A stretch of DNA of 7,383 bases from Pseudomonadota bacterium (GTDB taxonomy: Bacteria > Pseudomonadota > Alphaproteobacteria > Caulobacterales > Caulobacteraceae). The notes beneath the pieces are model-generated. The model was given only the letters and a program-made list of their open reading frames with translations, did not search any database and was not told the DNA's origin. This document shows, piece after piece, positions 6,624-7,383 of the stretch. Each line of letters starts with the position of its first letter. The first letter of the stretch is position 1. The DNA lies in contig JAEYTM010000331.1 of the NCBI GenBank assembly GCA_023434015.1, forward strand, positions 1 through 7,383, given 5' to 3'. The position numbers and the translations under genes are program-made.

Positions 6624-7208
6624 ATGGCGAGCGGCACGGTCAAGTGGTTCAATACCGCTAAGGGATTTGGCTTCATTCAACCCGACGACGGCGGATCAGA
6701 CGTCTTCGTCCACATCTCAGCAGTCGAACAAGCAGGCCTTCGTGGCCTGAACGAAGGCGACCAGGTCCAGTTCGAAATGGAACAGGATCGGCGGTCGGGC
6801 AAGCTGTCGGCCGGTCAACTGGTCGTCACCGGCCAGGGCGCGGCTCCCTCGCGCGGCGGTTTTGACCGTCCCCGCAGCGGCGGCGTCGGCGGCGATCGCG
6901 GCGGCTTCGGCGGCGGCGGCTATGGCGGCGGTGGTTTCGACCGTCCCCGCAGCGGCGGCTTCGGCGGCGGACGCAGCCCCGGCGAGGCTGCGGGCGCGGG
7001 CGCCGGCACGGTGAAGTGGTTCAACCCCACCAAGGGCTTTGGCTTCATCCAGCCCGACGATGGCGGCCAGGACGTGTTCGTCCACATTTCGGCGGTGGAA
7101 CAGGCGGGCCTGCGCGGCCTGAACGAAGGCCAGACCGTCGCGTACGACCTCGAGCAGGATCGTCGCAGCGGCAAGACCTCGGCGACCAACCTCAAGGTCA
7201 CCGGCTAA
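6624..7208 (+). CDS. Double cold-shock-domain protein with Gly/Arg-rich linker
   Basis: This 194-residue protein has two CspA-type OB-fold domains that bind single-stranded RNA or DNA. CSD1 spans 3-69 and CSD2 129-194. Each has both nucleic-acid-binding motifs: KGFGFI (13-18, 137-142) and VFVHI (27-31, 151-155). The two domains are nearly identical through their first 45 residues (GTVKWFN...GLNEG) but use different synonymous codons. The linker, about 70-128, is rich in Gly, Arg, Phe and Tyr and holds the repeat GGFDRPRSGG twice (78-87 and 103-112). Caulobacter is known to carry two-domain Csp proteins (CspC, CspD) linked to stationary phase; the long RGG-like linker makes assignment to either uncertain, so no symbol is given. 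The ribosome site is weak (TTAGG, 8 nt before the ATG). No other plus-strand gene is visible in the window. Confidence 0.95.
   Translation: MASGTVKWFNTAKGFGFIQPDDGGSDVFVHISAVEQAGLRGLNEGDQVQFEMEQDRRSGKLSAGQLVVTGQGAAPSRGGFDRPRSGGVGGDRGGFGGGGYGGGGFDRPRSGGFGGGRSPGEAAGAGAGTVKWFNPTKGFGFIQPDDGGQDVFVHISAVEQAGLRGLNEGQTVAYDLEQDRRSGKTSATNLKVTG
6855..6959 (+). repeat. Pair of 30-bp direct repeats in the cold shock linker
   Basis: The DNA for GGFDRPRSGG occurs at 6855-6884 and 6930-6959 and differs at only two synonymous positions, while the region between is GGC/GGT-rich. This suggests a recent in-frame duplication or slippage event in the linker, in contrast to the two flanking domains, whose codons have diverged. 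Confidence 0.7.
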
Positions 7209-7220
7209 GACTTTGGCGAC

Positions 7221-7236
7221 GGGTCCCGCGGGGCCC
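7221..7236 (+). terminator. Candidate terminator hairpin 1 after the cold shock gene
   Basis: GGGTCC-CGCG-GGGCCC begins 13 nt after the stop codon and folds into a 6-bp stem (one G-U pair in RNA) with a CGCG loop. The GC-rich stem and position suit a transcript end, but no T run follows, so termination would be atypical or Rho-assisted. Confidence 0.35.
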
Positions 7237-7250
7237 GCCGCCCCTCGCTC

Positions 7251-7268
7251 CGCCCAAGGGGGCGGATG
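7251..7268 (+). terminator. Candidate terminator hairpin 2 after the cold shock gene
   Basis: TCCGCCC-AAGG-GGGCGGA is a perfect 7-bp stem with a 4-nt loop, 42 nt after the stop codon. It lacks a T tract. Together with hairpin 1 it probably marks or protects the 3' end of the cold shock transcript. Confidence 0.4.
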
Positions 7269-7341
7269 CGACCGGCGCGATGCGTTCGCCGCCTCCATGC
7301 GCAGCATGGCGCCCACCTGATCGGGGGCGCGACTGAACCTG

Positions 7342-7376
7342 CGCCCCGGCCGGGGCGTTGAACTCCCTCGCGAGGG
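7342..7376. repeat. Two tandem perfect palindromes at the right edge
   Basis: CGCCCCGGCCGGGGCG (7342-7357, 16 bp) and CCCTCGCGAGGG (7365-7376, 12 bp) are perfect palindromes separated by seven bases. No coding frame in 7209-7383 is convincing. They may be transcript-end hairpins for a gene beyond the window or protein-binding sites; the sequence alone does not decide. Confidence 0.45.
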
Positions 7377-7383
7377 TTAGCGA

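Noticed and set aside
6855..6960. Repeats in the cold shock linker considered as a CRISPR-like or tandem array
   Set aside because: There are only two copies, they are in frame within a coding linker, and they differ only at synonymous positions.
6717..7316. Minus-strand open frame of 199 codons opposite the cold shock gene
   Set aside because: Its Ala-rich repeats simply mirror the Gly-rich linker on the other strand; there is no ribosome site or domain.

Overview
The window looks like a chromosomal segment of a GC-rich alphaproteobacterium, most likely Caulobacterales (Caulobacter, Phenylobacterium or Brevundimonas type). The reasons are the very high GC with strong G/C third-position bias, a two-domain cold shock protein of the kind known in Caulobacter, and an ExoP-type family 3 beta-glucan glucohydrolase next to a LacI-family regulator. 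This assignment is inference from gene content; there is no rRNA, tRNA or marker gene to test it.

Layout, left to right. (1) The 5' part of a minus-strand gene (<1-564), probably a DUF6880-type protein of unknown function, runs off the left edge. (2) A large minus-strand gene (685-3309) encodes an exported family 3 glycoside hydrolase with a C-terminal ExoP-type domain. (3) A 121-bp gap holds a LacI-type operator that overlaps the likely promoter of the hydrolase gene. (4) A minus-strand LacI-family repressor (3431-4453) is preceded by a long leader with a possible small ORF, a nested inverted repeat and a second, identical operator. (5) A minus-strand exported alpha/beta hydrolase of the MetX-like group (4713-5792) and (6) a LOG-family nucleotide phosphoribohydrolase (5857-6444) may form a two-gene transcription unit. 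(7) Divergently, on the plus strand, is a double cold-shock-domain protein with a Gly/Arg-rich linker (6624-7208), followed by about 175 bp with no gene but several GC-rich inverted repeats.

The clearest functional unit is the hydrolase and repressor pair. The same 19-bp sequence lies upstream of both genes, with the operator's outer half forming a consensus TTGACA -35 element facing each gene. The simplest reading is a local, autoregulated LacI-type circuit in which a sugar, perhaps released from a beta-glucan, relieves repression of the glucohydrolase. The LOG protein, the MetX-like hydrolase and the cold shock protein have no evident link to that circuit. I see no mobile element, CRISPR array, RNA gene or recognisable novel system; the points worth a second look are regulatory and architectural.
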